In this document: in pieces, positions 1 through 8,106 of the stretch | How the letters are laid out: every line of letters starts with the position of its first letter | How positions within the stretch are numbered: position 1 is the first letter of the stretch | DNA from: Verrucomicrobiota bacterium | Lineage (GTDB): Bacteria; Verrucomicrobiota; Verrucomicrobiia; Limisphaerales; JACRJZ01 | DNA length: 12,592 nucleotides | Reading direction: 5' to 3' | Assembly: GCA_022711695.1 (NCBI GenBank) | Contig: JAKLEJ010000057.1 | Span: 1-12,592 of the forward strand | The notes under the pieces: model-generated | The model's input: the letters and a program-made list of their open reading frames with translations, nothing else | What the model was told of the DNA's origin: nothing | Database searches by the model: none | Program-made: the position numbers and the translations under genes

Positions 1-585
1 CGTCAGCAGGATGCCCAGTCCCGCCGCGATCGCCACCGGATGCTTGTAGAACGGAACCATGACCTCCGCGATCAGGCCGCGGGTGGCCGGGACCCGGTAA
101 AGATAGAAGGCGATGAACAGCGCCAGTGCCCCCTGCACCGCCAGCTTGACGCGCGAGGAGGCGCCCTGGGCGTTTTGGCGGGTGATCTTCGCCCAGTCGT
201 CGTAGAATCCCAGGCCCGCCAGCACAATCACCGACAGCAGTGTCAACTGCACCAGGGTGGTCCATTGCGCCCAGAGCAGCGCCGTCACATCCATCACCGT
301 CACGATCAGCACGCCCCCCATCGTCGGCGTGCCCTTCTTGGCGATCAGCCGCGCTACGAGGTCGCCGCTCTCCTCGGCCTTGTCGAGATAGTGCTGGGCG
401 AACTTGAGGCGCTTCAGCCAGGCAATCACCGGGGGGCCCAGCCACCAGGAGAGCACCAGCGCCGTGAGCGCCGCGCCGGCGCTGCGGAAGGTGATGTAGC
501 GAAAGAGCCGCAGCCACGAAAACGACTCGGCCCAGGCCGTGCCTTCGACCGCATCCTGCAAGTATTGGGCCAGGAGGTAAAACAT
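1..585 (-). CDS. mraY: MraY, phospho-MurNAc-pentapeptide transferase (partial, N-terminal 195 residues)
   Basis: MraY is the integral membrane enzyme that moves phospho-MurNAc-pentapeptide from UDP to undecaprenyl phosphate, forming lipid I. The reading frame opens at an ATG (585-583) and runs off the left edge with no stop, giving 195 codons of a protein usually near 360. It begins MFYLLAQYL, and the family motifs are present in order: KKGTPTMGG at residues 83-91 and GFYDDWAKI at 126-134, whose Asp pair (D129, D130) matches the conserved catalytic or Mg-binding DD of the family. Hydrophobic membrane segments are visible around 36-56, 92-107, 110-128, 146-164 and from about 173. The start lies one base after the murF stop codon and no strong Shine-Dalgarno is seen, so translation is probably coupled to murF. 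The catalytic C-terminal half is outside the window. Confidence 0.96.
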   Translation of the reverse strand, partial: MFYLLAQYLQDAVEGTAWAESFSWLRLFRYITFRSAGAALTALVLSWWLGPPVIAWLKRLKFAQHYLDKAEESGDLVARLIAKKGTPTMGGVLIVTVMDVTALLWAQWTTLVQLTLLSVIVLAGLGFYDDWAKITRQNAQGASSRVKLAVQGALALFIAFYLYRVPATRGLIAEVMVPFYKHPVAIAAGLGILLT

Positions 586-586
586 G

Positions 587-2071
587 TCAGCAGAGGGCGC
601 GCATCCGGCTGCCAGGCGCGGAGGCGCCGCCGACGCCGCCCGGCGCGCGTCCCGACCGGCCCCGGGCTCGAGGCAGGCGCCCGCCGGGCTGCTCCAAGGC
701 TCGAAGCGCCTGGGCGACCCGCTCCAGCCCGGTCACACGCGAAGCCTTCAACAACAGGAGATCGCCCGCAACGACCAAACCGGGAACGACACGCGCTGCC
801 TCCTCCGCGTTCGCGCATTCGGTGACGCGGGCCATCCCCGCAAGACGCGCCGCCTCGGCTGTCAGCCGGGACAAAGGGCCGACCGTCACCAGGAAATCGA
901 GATCCGCCTGGGCGGCGCGTCGGCCGGCCTCGGCATGGGCAAAGGCCCCCTGGCCTCCCAGTTCAGCCATGTCCCCCAGCACCGCGCCCCGTCGCCCGGC
1001 GCCGGGCATCTCCCGCAGGGTCTGCAGCGCCGCCCGCATGGACTCGGCGTTGGCGTTGTAGGAGTCGTCCAACACCCGGACGCCGCCCGCCACAAAGAGA
1101 TCGAGGCGCATTTTCAGGGGCCGGCACTCGGCCAGACCGCGGCGCGCCTGCGCAGGCTCCAAGCCGAAAGCGGCCCCGACCGCCAGCGCCAGCAGAGCGT
1201 TGGTGACCTGGTGCCGCCCCAGCAGGTTCACCCGGTACTCGCCGTCGAACCGGGCCCAGGGCGCGCGGACGTGGAAAGTGGAGCCGGTCTCGTCAGTCTG
1301 GCAGCGGGACGCCGACCATTCGTTTTCGGGCTCCCATCCCACCCGGACCACCTCGGCGCGAGTGCGCGCCGGCAAGCGCCGGGCCGGCTCGGAAGAAGCG
1401 TTCACGAAGAAGACGCCCTCGCCCGGAAGCGCCTCGGCCAGCAGGCCCTCCTCCTGGAGCACCCCGTCGATATCGCCAAAGAACTCGAGATGTTCCGGAC
1501 CGATGCTGGTAACCACCCCGAAGCGGGGCCGTACCATCCGCAGGAGCGGGGCCAGTTCGCCCGGATGGTTGGAGCCCACCTCGAAGACCGCCGCCCGGTG
1601 CCGGGACTCCAGCCGCAGCAGGGTGCAGGGCACGCCGATGTCGTTGTTGAAGCTGGCCTCGCTCCAGAGGGTGGCGTGCTTCTGCTGGAGCACCGAGGCG
1701 ATGAGTTCCTTGGTGGTGCTTTTGCCGTTGGAGCCGCCCACCGCCACCGTCGGAATCTCGAAATCCTGCCGATAACGCGCCCCCAGCCGGCCCAGCGCGG
1801 CGCGGGTGTCGTCCACCCGCACCAGGGGCAGCGGCGCGCGCCGGCCCGCCAGCCGGCCGCCTTCCACCACCGCGGCCGCAGCCCCCGCCGCGGCCACTTC
1901 CTCCAGAAACCGGTGGCCGTCAAAGCGCTCGCCGGTCAAGGCCACAAACAGGTCGCCCTCGCGCGCCTGACGCGAGTCGGTGCAGACCCGCCGCGCGAGG
2001 GCGTCCTTGGGGCCGCCCACAAGTTCCCCTTCGCAGGCCTCGCAAATATACTGGAGAGTGCGCGTTTCCAC
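587..2071 (-). CDS. murF: MurF, UDP-MurNAc-tripeptide--D-alanyl-D-alanine ligase
   Basis: MurF is the cytoplasmic ATP-dependent ligase that adds D-Ala-D-Ala to UDP-MurNAc-tripeptide, completing the pentapeptide used by MraY. The 494-residue product shows the three Mur-ligase domains: an N-terminal uridine-binding part with TDSRQAREGDLFVAL (31-45), the ATP-binding P-loop GGSNGKSTTKE (112-122), FNNDIGVP (141-148), NHPGE (168-172) and the C-terminal-domain motif DDSYNAN (335-341). The P-loop has Ser where many MurFs have Thr (GKST rather than GKTT), and the usual Pro after DDSYNAN is Ala. The start is GTG, 5 bp after the murE stop; no ATG nearby fits better. After the last conserved block (ASRVTGLERV, 443-452) there is a tail of about 35 residues rich in Gly, Arg, Ala and Pro that looks like a disordered extension. 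Confidence 0.96.
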   Translation of the reverse strand: METRTLQYICEACEGELVGGPKDALARRVCTDSRQAREGDLFVALTGERFDGHRFLEEVAAAGAAAAVVEGGRLAGRRAPLPLVRVDDTRAALGRLGARYRQDFEIPTVAVGGSNGKSTTKELIASVLQQKHATLWSEASFNNDIGVPCTLLRLESRHRAAVFEVGSNHPGELAPLLRMVRPRFGVVTSIGPEHLEFFGDIDGVLQEEGLLAEALPGEGVFFVNASSEPARRLPARTRAEVVRVGWEPENEWSASRCQTDETGSTFHVRAPWARFDGEYRVNLLGRHQVTNALLALAVGAAFGLEPAQARRGLAECRPLKMRLDLFVAGGVRVLDDSYNANAESMRAALQTLREMPGAGRRGAVLGDMAELGGQGAFAHAEAGRRAAQADLDFLVTVGPLSRLTAEAARLAGMARVTECANAEEAARVVPGLVVAGDLLLLKASRVTGLERVAQALRALEQPGGRLPRARGRSGRAPGGVGGASAPGSRMRALC

Positions 2072-2076
2072 GTGGG

Positions 2077-3594
2077 TCAGCCGGCGTTCGGGCAGGGATG
2101 GCTTCGGCCCGGGGATCGGCCATAGCCCAGTTCCTCGAGCAGCTCGCGCGCATGCAGGCAGTCGTCGAACGGGATCACCGTGTTCTCGAACTCCTGGTAG
2201 GTTTCGTGGCCTTTGCCAGCCACCAGCACGGTGTCCCCCTTGCGGGCCAGCGCGAGCATCTGCTGGATGGCCCGGCGGCGATCCAGCTCCACCGCGCAGT
2301 CCCCGCGGCCGGAGGCGCGGTAGCCGGCCTCGATCTGCGCGGCGATGCTCTCCGGGGATTCCTGCCTGGGATTGTCGCTGGTGACGATCGTCTGGCTGGC
2401 CAGTTCCGCCGCCACCGCCCCCATCTTGGGCCGCTTGCCGGCATCCCGATTGCCGCCGCAGCCGAAAACCAGCAGCAGCCGTCCCGGCGTGATCTCGCGC
2501 AGCGTGGTCAGCACGTTGCGCAGCGCGTCATCGGTGTGGGCATAATCGACGTACACCCCAAACGGCTGGCCCCGCGTGACGCTTTCCAGCCGGCCGGGCA
2601 CCGCCGGCGCGCCCCCCAGCGCGCTCCGAACGATCTCGACCGGCGTCTCCAGCGCCAGCGCCGTCCCCACCGCCGCCAGGGCGTTGTAGATATTGTGGCG
2701 CCCGATCAGCGGCAGCCGGCACTCGAAATCTCCCTGCGGCGTGCTGACGTGGAAGCGGGAGCCGTCGCGGCCCAGGTGGATGCGCGTGGCGCGTATGTGG
2801 GCGCGCTCGTGCAGGGCGTAGGTGAGCTTGACCTCGGCAGCGCCCTCGCCCCAAAGCCGGGCCCCGTAGGCATCGTCGATGTTGATGACCTGCGCGGCGC
2901 GCTTGCCGCCCTGGGCCGCGGGGAGAAAGAGCTTCCGCTTGGCGGCGAAGTAATTCTCCATCGTGCCGTGGTAATCGAGGTGATCCTGGGTCAGGTTGGT
3001 GAAGACCGTCACATCGTAGCCGATCTCCCCGACCCGCTGCTGCTCGAGCGCGTGCGAACTCACTTCCATCACGCAGGCCTGGCAGCCGGAGTTCACCATG
3101 TGGGCCATCAGACGCTGGGTCTCGAGCGCGTCCGGCGTGGTGCGTTGGGCCGGAATGACACGGTCGCCAATCTCGTAACGAACGGTGCCGATCAAGCCGC
3201 TCCGGACGCCGGCAGCCTCGAGGATGTGTTTGATGAGGAAGGCGACCGTGGTCTTGCCGTTGGTCCCGGTGACGCCGATGACCTTGAGGCGCCGGGCGGG
3301 ATGCCCGAAGTAGGTGGCGGCGGCCTGGGCAAGCGCGGTGCGAACGCTGCCAACCTTGAGCTTGGTGGCGCGCGGCGAAACGAAGCCGTTGCGCTCGCAC
3401 AGCACCGCCGCCGCTCCGCGGTCGATGGCGTTGGGAATGAAGTCGTGCCCGTCCACGTGAGCCCCCGGCACCGCCACGAACAGGCTGCCGGGCACCACCT
3501 GCCGGGAATCGCAGGTGATGCCGGTGATCTCGCGTTCCAGCGAGCCCTCCACGCGCATCGGCTGCACCGCCCGGCTGATTTCCTTCAGTTGCAT
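2077..3594 (-). CDS. murE: MurE, UDP-MurNAc-L-Ala-D-Glu--meso-diaminopimelate ligase
   Basis: MurE is the cytoplasmic ligase that adds the third stem-peptide residue. The 505-residue length is typical. Visible motifs are TCDSRQVVPGSLFVAV (27-42) in the UMP-binding domain, the P-loop TGTNGKTT (109-116), TTPDA (152-156), the MEVSSHAL block (176-183), YFAAKRKLF (215-223), where K219 corresponds to the carbamylated lysine of the family, the C-terminal-domain VDYAHTDDAL (349-358) and AGKGHETYQ (459-467). DNPRQE at 407-412 matches the DNPR signature of enzymes that select meso-diaminopimelate rather than lysine, so the stem peptide most likely carries mDAP. A small oddity is Asp in place of the usual Pro in the YAHTPDAL motif. 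The ATG lies 7 bp after the ftsI stop, preceded by a weak GAG-type Shine-Dalgarno. Confidence 0.97.
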   Translation of the reverse strand: MQLKEISRAVQPMRVEGSLEREITGITCDSRQVVPGSLFVAVPGAHVDGHDFIPNAIDRGAAAVLCERNGFVSPRATKLKVGSVRTALAQAAATYFGHPARRLKVIGVTGTNGKTTVAFLIKHILEAAGVRSGLIGTVRYEIGDRVIPAQRTTPDALETQRLMAHMVNSGCQACVMEVSSHALEQQRVGEIGYDVTVFTNLTQDHLDYHGTMENYFAAKRKLFLPAAQGGKRAAQVINIDDAYGARLWGEGAAEVKLTYALHERAHIRATRIHLGRDGSRFHVSTPQGDFECRLPLIGRHNIYNALAAVGTALALETPVEIVRSALGGAPAVPGRLESVTRGQPFGVYVDYAHTDDALRNVLTTLREITPGRLLLVFGCGGNRDAGKRPKMGAVAAELASQTIVTSDNPRQESPESIAAQIEAGYRASGRGDCAVELDRRRAIQQMLALARKGDTVLVAGKGHETYQEFENTVIPFDDCLHARELLEELGYGRSPGRSHPCPNAG

Positions 3595-3601
3595 GCTCGT
3601 C

Positions 3602-5671
3602 TCACAGTTTGCGTCCCACGGGCGCGCCGCCGCGCGCCGCCGGCCCGCCCAGGGCGGCGGCGTTGCTGCCCACGCCCGTCGGCAGCGGCAGGATATCGGG
3701 ACGGATGTTCAGGCAATGGGCGATCCGGCGGGCCATCTCCCGGAAGGCCGGCGCGGCCACCTGCCCGCCATAGTAGCCCGTCTTCCGGTCGGGCTCGTCG
3801 ATGAACACCCCGATGCACAGCTCCGGGGCGTCTGCCGGAAAGAAGCCGATGAACGAGGCGAAATACTTGCCGTCCTGGTAGCCGCCGGGGCCGGGCTTCT
3901 GGGCCGTGCCGGTCTTGCCGGCCACGGTATAGTCGTCCAGCGCGGCTTTGGTGGCCGTGCCGCTCTTGGTGACCACGGACTTGAGCGCCCGCACCGTCTG
4001 GCGGGCCGCCTCCTCGCCGATGACCCGCCGCACCACCGCGGGCTGATACTCGGTCACCACGTGCCCGGCCTCGTCCTCGGTGTGGTCCACCAGCATCGGG
4101 CGCATCAGCACCCCGCCGTTGGCCATCGCGCTCATGGCCATGACCATTTGCAGGGGCGTCGCCGCGACCCCTTGTCCGATCGGCACCCTCGAGATCGAGA
4201 GCTTGCTCCACTTGTGCGGCGGATGCACGATGCCGGGCGACTCGCCGCCCAGCGGCAGCCCGGTGCGCGCGCCAAAGCCGCTGGCCCGAATGTAGTCGTA
4301 AAGCCGCTGTTCGCCCATCCGGATGGCGATCTTGGCGGTGCCGATGTTGCTGGACCGGGTGATGATCTCCTCCACGCTCAGGACGCCGTAGGATTCGTGG
4401 TCGTGCAGAATGCGGCCCGCAAACGAAAACCGCCCGTGCTCGCAGTCGAAGCGGTCCGTCAGCGAGACCAGCCGGTCGTTCAGGGCCCCGGCCACGCTGA
4501 CAATCTTGAACGTGGAGCCCGGCTCGGCGCAATCCACGATGGCCCGGTTGCGGCGCGAGTCCGGCGTGCTGGCGCGCACCTGATTGGGGTTGAAGGCGGG
4601 CCAATTGGCCAGGCCCAGGATGTGGCCGGTGGCCGGGCGGACGGCGATGGCCGAAGCCCCCTTGGGGCTGTGGCGGCTCACCACTGCCGCCAGTTCCTGT
4701 TCGAGAATGTACTGCACGCGCGCGTCCAGGGTGAGCACCAGGTTCAGCCCGGCGCGCGGCTCCACGTTTTGCTCGCGCAACACCACCAGCTCCCGGCGTC
4801 CCCCGTCGGTATAACCCAGCCGCCACCCGCACAGGCCGGTCAGCTTGTCGTTGAATGTCGCCTCGATTCCCTCGGCCCCAACCATCGTCGGCAGCAGCCG
4901 GCCGTGGATCTCCTGCTCCGCCACGCCGGTGAAGCCCAGGACGTGCGCCGCCAGCTCGTTGCCCGGATACTGGCGCAACTGCGCGTCCACGGCGAAGACG
5001 GCGTTGAGCCACGCGTTGCGCAGCGGCAGTTTGTCCTTGTCCGTAAGCCGCGCCTGGCGGGTGCGGGGTCGTCCCGGCAGCCAGGACTTCCAGCCGCGGC
5101 CGGCGTTGCGGCTGTCCAGCGCCGCCTGCTTGGCCCGCAACGCATTCGTGCAGTGATGGGAATAATGCCAGAGAAGGGCGTGCTGGACATTCGTCCAGAC
5201 CTCGCCCGGAACATTGCGCTGCAGCACCAGGCAGTGGTTGGTCACCACCCGCGCGCCGGTTTCGTTGGTGGCCAGGTGCGTCAGCCGCCGGAACTGCCGG
5301 AGCAGGTCGGCCTCCCCCAGCGAGAGATAAGGGGCCAGGACCTGGGCCACCTCGGCCTGGTGGTTGGTCACCAGCGCCGGGTCCACGCACACCGTCTTCA
5401 CCGGCAGGGAGGTGGCCAGCAGGTTGCCCCGGATGTCGCGGATGTCGCCGCGGGGCGGCTGCTTGAGGACCGAGAGCTTGTGCTGGCGCAGCGCTTTGTC
5501 GCGCAACTCCTGGCAGCGCAGCACCTGCAGGTCCACCAGGCGCGCGCACAGCCCCAGGAAGCAGATCCCCAGGCCCGCCGCCAGAAACACCAGCCTTCCG
5601 AATTGGCTCGTCTTGGTCACGTCACACCGCCGCAAAATCAAACCGACCGCCCGTGCCGATCGGTTCCTCAT
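3602..5671 (-). CDS. ftsI: FtsI / PBP3-type class B penicillin-binding protein, septal peptidoglycan transpeptidase
   Basis: This is the monofunctional D,D-transpeptidase that crosslinks septal peptidoglycan in the periplasm, anchored by one N-terminal membrane helix (about 26-46). The class B PBP anchor motif PPRGDIRDIRG is at 72-82. The transpeptidase domain carries all three catalytic motifs: STFK (S386 nucleophile, K389), SSN (440-442) and KTGTA (586-590), plus PIGQGVAATPLQ (497-508). No PASTA repeats follow. At 689 residues it is longer than E. coli FtsI (588): the extra length is mostly a Cys/His/Arg-containing stretch around 130-225 in the non-catalytic pedestal region, and a Gly/Ala-rich tail. 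The ATG is 30 bp after the ftsL-like stop without a clear Shine-Dalgarno; a GTG at codon 18 is a possible alternative start that keeps the membrane segment. Its position between ftsL and murE is the classic dcw place. Confidence 0.95.
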   Translation of the reverse strand: MRNRSARAVGLILRRCDVTKTSQFGRLVFLAAGLGICFLGLCARLVDLQVLRCQELRDKALRQHKLSVLKQPPRGDIRDIRGNLLATSLPVKTVCVDPALVTNHQAEVAQVLAPYLSLGEADLLRQFRRLTHLATNETGARVVTNHCLVLQRNVPGEVWTNVQHALLWHYSHHCTNALRAKQAALDSRNAGRGWKSWLPGRPRTRQARLTDKDKLPLRNAWLNAVFAVDAQLRQYPGNELAAHVLGFTGVAEQEIHGRLLPTMVGAEGIEATFNDKLTGLCGWRLGYTDGGRRELVVLREQNVEPRAGLNLVLTLDARVQYILEQELAAVVSRHSPKGASAIAVRPATGHILGLANWPAFNPNQVRASTPDSRRNRAIVDCAEPGSTFKIVSVAGALNDRLVSLTDRFDCEHGRFSFAGRILHDHESYGVLSVEEIITRSSNIGTAKIAIRMGEQRLYDYIRASGFGARTGLPLGGESPGIVHPPHKWSKLSISRVPIGQGVAATPLQMVMAMSAMANGGVLMRPMLVDHTEDEAGHVVTEYQPAVVRRVIGEEAARQTVRALKSVVTKSGTATKAALDDYTVAGKTGTAQKPGPGGYQDGKYFASFIGFFPADAPELCIGVFIDEPDRKTGYYGGQVAAPAFREMARRIAHCLNIRPDILPLPTGVGSNAAALGGPAARGGAPVGRKL

Positions 5672-5701
5672 CCGACCGGCGACACGGGCGGCGGTTAAAA
5701 T

Positions 5702-6088
5702 CTATCGCGCGCCCGGAGACCCGCCCGGTCCCCGCCCCGCCAGCATCGAGTCGCGCTCGGCCGGGCCGTCTCCGGCGGAGGTCTCCACCAGCCGCAGAAT
5801 CTGGCCCTGCGCCGGCAGCGTCAGCGGCAGGTTCAATTCCTTCAGCCGGCGCTCCAGGTAAGCGGGCGACCGCAGGGTGGCCAACTGCTTCGAGAGCTTC
5901 AAATTCGCCTCCCGCAGTTGCCCCAGCCGGGCCTCCCGCTCCTTGATCCGGCGGCCCAGATCGATGAGCTGGTTCTTCTGCCAGACGTAGCCGATCGACG
6001 ACCCGCCCAAAAAGGCGCACAGCAACACTGCCTTCAGCGCCGGCGCAAACCGGATCGCTGCCGACTGGTTTTTTCGATTCTTCGACAT
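5702..6088 (-). CDS. ftsL: FtsL-like septum protein (single membrane segment plus coiled coil)
   Basis: A 128-residue bitopic protein with a short basic cytoplasmic start (MSKNRKNQ), one membrane helix at about 17-36 and a following heptad-like coiled coil at about 38-73 (IDLGRRIKEREARLGQLREAN), then a short Gly/Pro-rich tail. This is the FtsL/DivIC architecture: a septal protein whose periplasmic coiled coil pairs with FtsB and FtsQ and activates FtsWI. FtsL sequences diverge strongly, so the call rests on topology, size and location between rsmH and ftsI rather than sequence identity. The ATG is 4 bp after the rsmH stop, with AGCGGA just upstream as a plausible ribosome-binding site. It could instead be named as a generic septum formation initiator family protein. 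Confidence 0.82.
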   Translation of the reverse strand: MSKNRKNQSAAIRFAPALKAVLLCAFLGGSSIGYVWQKNQLIDLGRRIKEREARLGQLREANLKLSKQLATLRSPAYLERRLKELNLPLTLPAQGQILRLVETSAGDGPAERDSMLAGRGPGGSPGAR

Positions 6089-6092
6089 TCCG

Positions 6093-7022
6093 CTACACTT
6101 TCTGCAACACTCTCAACTGGGCGCTGCGGCTCCTGGGGTTGGCCGCCAGCTCCGCCGCCCCGGCCCGCGTCGCCTTCCGCCGCACCCATTCCAGCTCGGG
6201 CGTCCTCGCCCGCCGCAGCTCCGGCACGTCCACGCCGTCCTCCACCGTGTAAGGCAGGCTCTTCCGGCGCCCGAATTCCTTCACCGCGCGGTCTTCCAGC
6301 GAGTGAAACGTGATCACCGCCAGCCGGCCTCCCGGCCGCAACACCCGCGCCGCCGCCTCCAACCCCCGGCGCAAGCTTCCAATCTCGTCGTTCACCGCGA
6401 TGCGCAACGCCTGAAACACCTGGGTGGCCGGGTGCGTCCGACCACCCTGGCGCGGCAGCAGCCGCTCGACCAGCCGGGCCAGTTGCCCGGTCGTCGCAAA
6501 CGGCCGCGCGCGCCGCTCCTGCTCGATGGCCCGGGCGATCCGGCGCGAGTGACGCTCGCCGCCGTATTCCCACAGAATCCGGGCCAGCTCCCCGACCTCG
6601 GTCTCGTTCACCAACCCCGCGGCCGTCAGGCCCTGCCGCTGGTCCTGCCGCATGTCCAGCGGACCGTCCTGGCGGAAGCTGAATCCCCGCTCCGGCGCGT
6701 CCAACTGATGCGAACTCACCCCCAGATCGAGCAGAACTCCATCGCAACTGCCGGGCTCGATCCGCGCCAGCATCTCCGCAAAATTCTCCCGCCGCAGCTC
6801 GAAGCGCCCCGCATACGGCGCCAGACGCCTTCCGGCCGCCTCAATCGCCTCGCCATCGCGATCGCACCCCCACAGCCACCCGCCCGGCGAGCTGGCCTCG
6901 AGAATCGCCGCGGCGTGCCCACCGCCACCCACGGTCCCGTCGGCGTACCGCCCGCCCCCCGCGGGCCGCAGCGCCGCCAGCGCCTCCTCCAGCATCACCG
7001 GAATGTGCGAGTAATCGCCCAC
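6093..7022 (-). CDS. rsmH: RsmH (MraW), 16S rRNA (cytosine1402-N4)-methyltransferase
   Basis: RsmH is the SAM-dependent methyltransferase that N4-methylates C1402 in the ribosomal P site. The 309-residue product is of normal length and shows the family motifs throughout: HIPVMLEEAL (6-15), the SAM-binding DGTVGGGGH (28-36), the acidic D54 at the end of the next strand, LLDLGVSSHQLD (97-108), RGFSF (112-116), HPATQVFQALRIAVNDE (197-213), FHSLEDR (239-245) and the C-terminal NPRSRSAQLR (295-304). The start is GTG (VGDYSHIPVM); an in-frame TGA lies just upstream and an overlapping ATG at 7032 is in another frame, so the GTG is well supported. It sits 26 bp after the upstream small gene and 4 bp before the ftsL-like gene. 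Confidence 0.97.
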   Translation of the reverse strand: MGDYSHIPVMLEEALAALRPAGGGRYADGTVGGGGHAAAILEASSPGGWLWGCDRDGEAIEAAGRRLAPYAGRFELRRENFAEMLARIEPGSCDGVLLDLGVSSHQLDAPERGFSFRQDGPLDMRQDQRQGLTAAGLVNETEVGELARILWEYGGERHSRRIARAIEQERRARPFATTGQLARLVERLLPRQGGRTHPATQVFQALRIAVNDEIGSLRRGLEAAARVLRPGGRLAVITFHSLEDRAVKEFGRRKSLPYTVEDGVDVPELRRARTPELEWVRRKATRAGAAELAANPRSRSAQLRVLQKV

Positions 7023-7048
7023 TGCTGCTCATGCTCAAAGAACGCCCC

Positions 7049-7585
7049 TCACACCCGGGCCGCAGGCTGCTTGCGCGCCTGCCGCCCCCTTCCGCCCCCC
7101 GTCCCGGCGCGGCCGGCCAGGTTCTTCAGGAAGGTCAGCCTGGCGCCCCCCGACAGCGGGGGCGCCACTTCCCAACCGGCATCGCTCAAATCGTTGCGGC
7201 ACGGCTTCACCTTCTCCAGCGCCAACTCCTGCTGGACCGCCCCGCCTCCAACTCGCGACGCCCCTGGCGACGCCCCTTTCGCCGCCGAACGCCAGCGGCC
7301 CAAGGAAAACCAAGACACCGGATTCCACCACCTGGCGGCAGACCGGGCTCCTCCGGGCGCGCCCCCGGCCGGCGCCGGAGAACCGCCCGCCGCCGCCCCG
7401 GCCAGCCGCCCGGGCTCCGCGCTCTTGAATTGTGTCCGCGTCTTCATTGTCTCGTTGCGCGTCGGGACTCGCGCCGCCGGCTCGAACTTCGGCAGGCGCC
7501 CCTGACCCGCCGCCCGATACCGATGCGGCAGATCCCGCGCTGCCCGGAATGACTTGCTCACCGACAGCAGCAGCCCCAGCGACAT
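7049..7585 (-). CDS. Uncharacterised protein encoded between mraZ and rsmH
   Basis: I do not recognise an assigned function. The 178-residue protein is very basic and has three ordered-looking blocks joined by Gly/Ala/Pro-rich linkers: an N-terminal block SVSKSFRAARDLPHRYRA (8-25) followed by LPKFEPA (31-37), a Trp-rich block WWNPVSWFSLGRW (86-98), and a C-terminal block LALEKVKPCRNDLSDAGWEV (121-140). No membrane helix or cleavable signal peptide is obvious. It is supported as a real gene because its ATG lies 3 bp after the mraZ stop with a well-spaced GGGAG inside the mraZ end, its frame is open over 178 codons, and it ends 26 bp before rsmH. Canonical dcw clusters have no gene here. I have an impression that Verrucomicrobiota carry a protein with a similar VRNDLSDAD-type motif at this place, which is memory, not a search result. 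Confidence 0.8.
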   Translation of the reverse strand: MSLGLLLSVSKSFRAARDLPHRYRAAGQGRLPKFEPAARVPTRNETMKTRTQFKSAEPGRLAGAAAGGSPAPAGGAPGGARSAARWWNPVSWFSLGRWRSAAKGASPGASRVGGGAVQQELALEKVKPCRNDLSDAGWEVAPPLSGGARLTFLKNLAGRAGTGGGRGRQARKQPAARV

Positions 7586-7588
7586 TCT

Positions 7589-8074
7589 TCAAATCTCCCG
7601 AAACGCGTTCGGGGCTTTCGCCGCCACGCTGGCCCGCGTGGTCTCGTACCGCTCCGGACTCCACATCTGGAAGCAGTCGAACATGCCGTTCAAAATCACT
7701 TCCTCGCCCACTTTCAGCCCGGCCTGGCTGGCCATCCACTCCGGCACCGTCACCCGGCCCGCTCCGTCCAACTCCACCACTTCCATCTTCTCCGCCAACG
7801 TCCGCTTGAGCGCCTGCCCTTCCGCATCCCCGAACCGCACCGCCGTCACCTTTTCCCAAAGCGTCTTGAACTTCTCCGGCGGCAACACCTGGATGAACAT
7901 GTCCGGCTGGCCGTCGTGCGGCCACAAAATCAGCGCAAGCTGAATCGGCGCCATTTTTCCATCATCAGTTTTTCTACACCATTTTGCAGGAATCTGAAGC
8001 CTTCGCTTATCATCAAGGTTCCGCCTGTGACACGCGAAGTAGCAGGACTGCAAATTGGCTTCGTTTGACGACAT
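7589..8074 (-). CDS. mraZ: MraZ, transcriptional regulator of the dcw cluster
   Basis: MraZ is a DNA-binding protein with two SpoVT/AbrB-type swapped-hairpin domains that forms ring oligomers and, in the species studied, regulates its own dcw operon through tandem TGGG-type repeats. With the ATG at 8074 the product is 161 residues, close to the usual 140-160. The first domain shows RNLDDKRRLQIPAKW (18-32) and the second VELDGAGRVTVPEWM (100-114), followed by GMFDCFQMWSPERY (130-143), all matching the family pattern. A longer frame opens at a TTG at 8140, but that extension overlaps the operator-like TGGG boxes and is not homologous to MraZ, so I reject it; a GTG at 8095 is possible but less likely. 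There is no strong Shine-Dalgarno before 8074. It is the first gene of the cluster. Confidence 0.95.
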   Translation of the reverse strand: MSSNEANLQSCYFACHRRNLDDKRRLQIPAKWCRKTDDGKMAPIQLALILWPHDGQPDMFIQVLPPEKFKTLWEKVTAVRFGDAEGQALKRTLAEKMEVVELDGAGRVTVPEWMASQAGLKVGEEVILNGMFDCFQMWSPERYETTRASVAAKAPNAFREI

Positions 8075-8106
8075 AAACCGCGCCCGACCGCTGACCACAC
8101 ATCGGT

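Noticed and set aside
2098..5698. Very long plus-strand open frames opposite murE and ftsI (568 and 727 codons)
   Set aside because: They are antisense to well-recognised genes, have no family motifs, and are rich in Arg, His, Gly and Gln as expected for antisense frames at high GC.
7035..7925. Long minus-strand frame of 296 codons across mraZ and the small gene
   Set aside because: It overlaps mraZ and the following gene in another frame; its Gly/Ala/Arg-rich translation is the usual shadow in GC-rich DNA.
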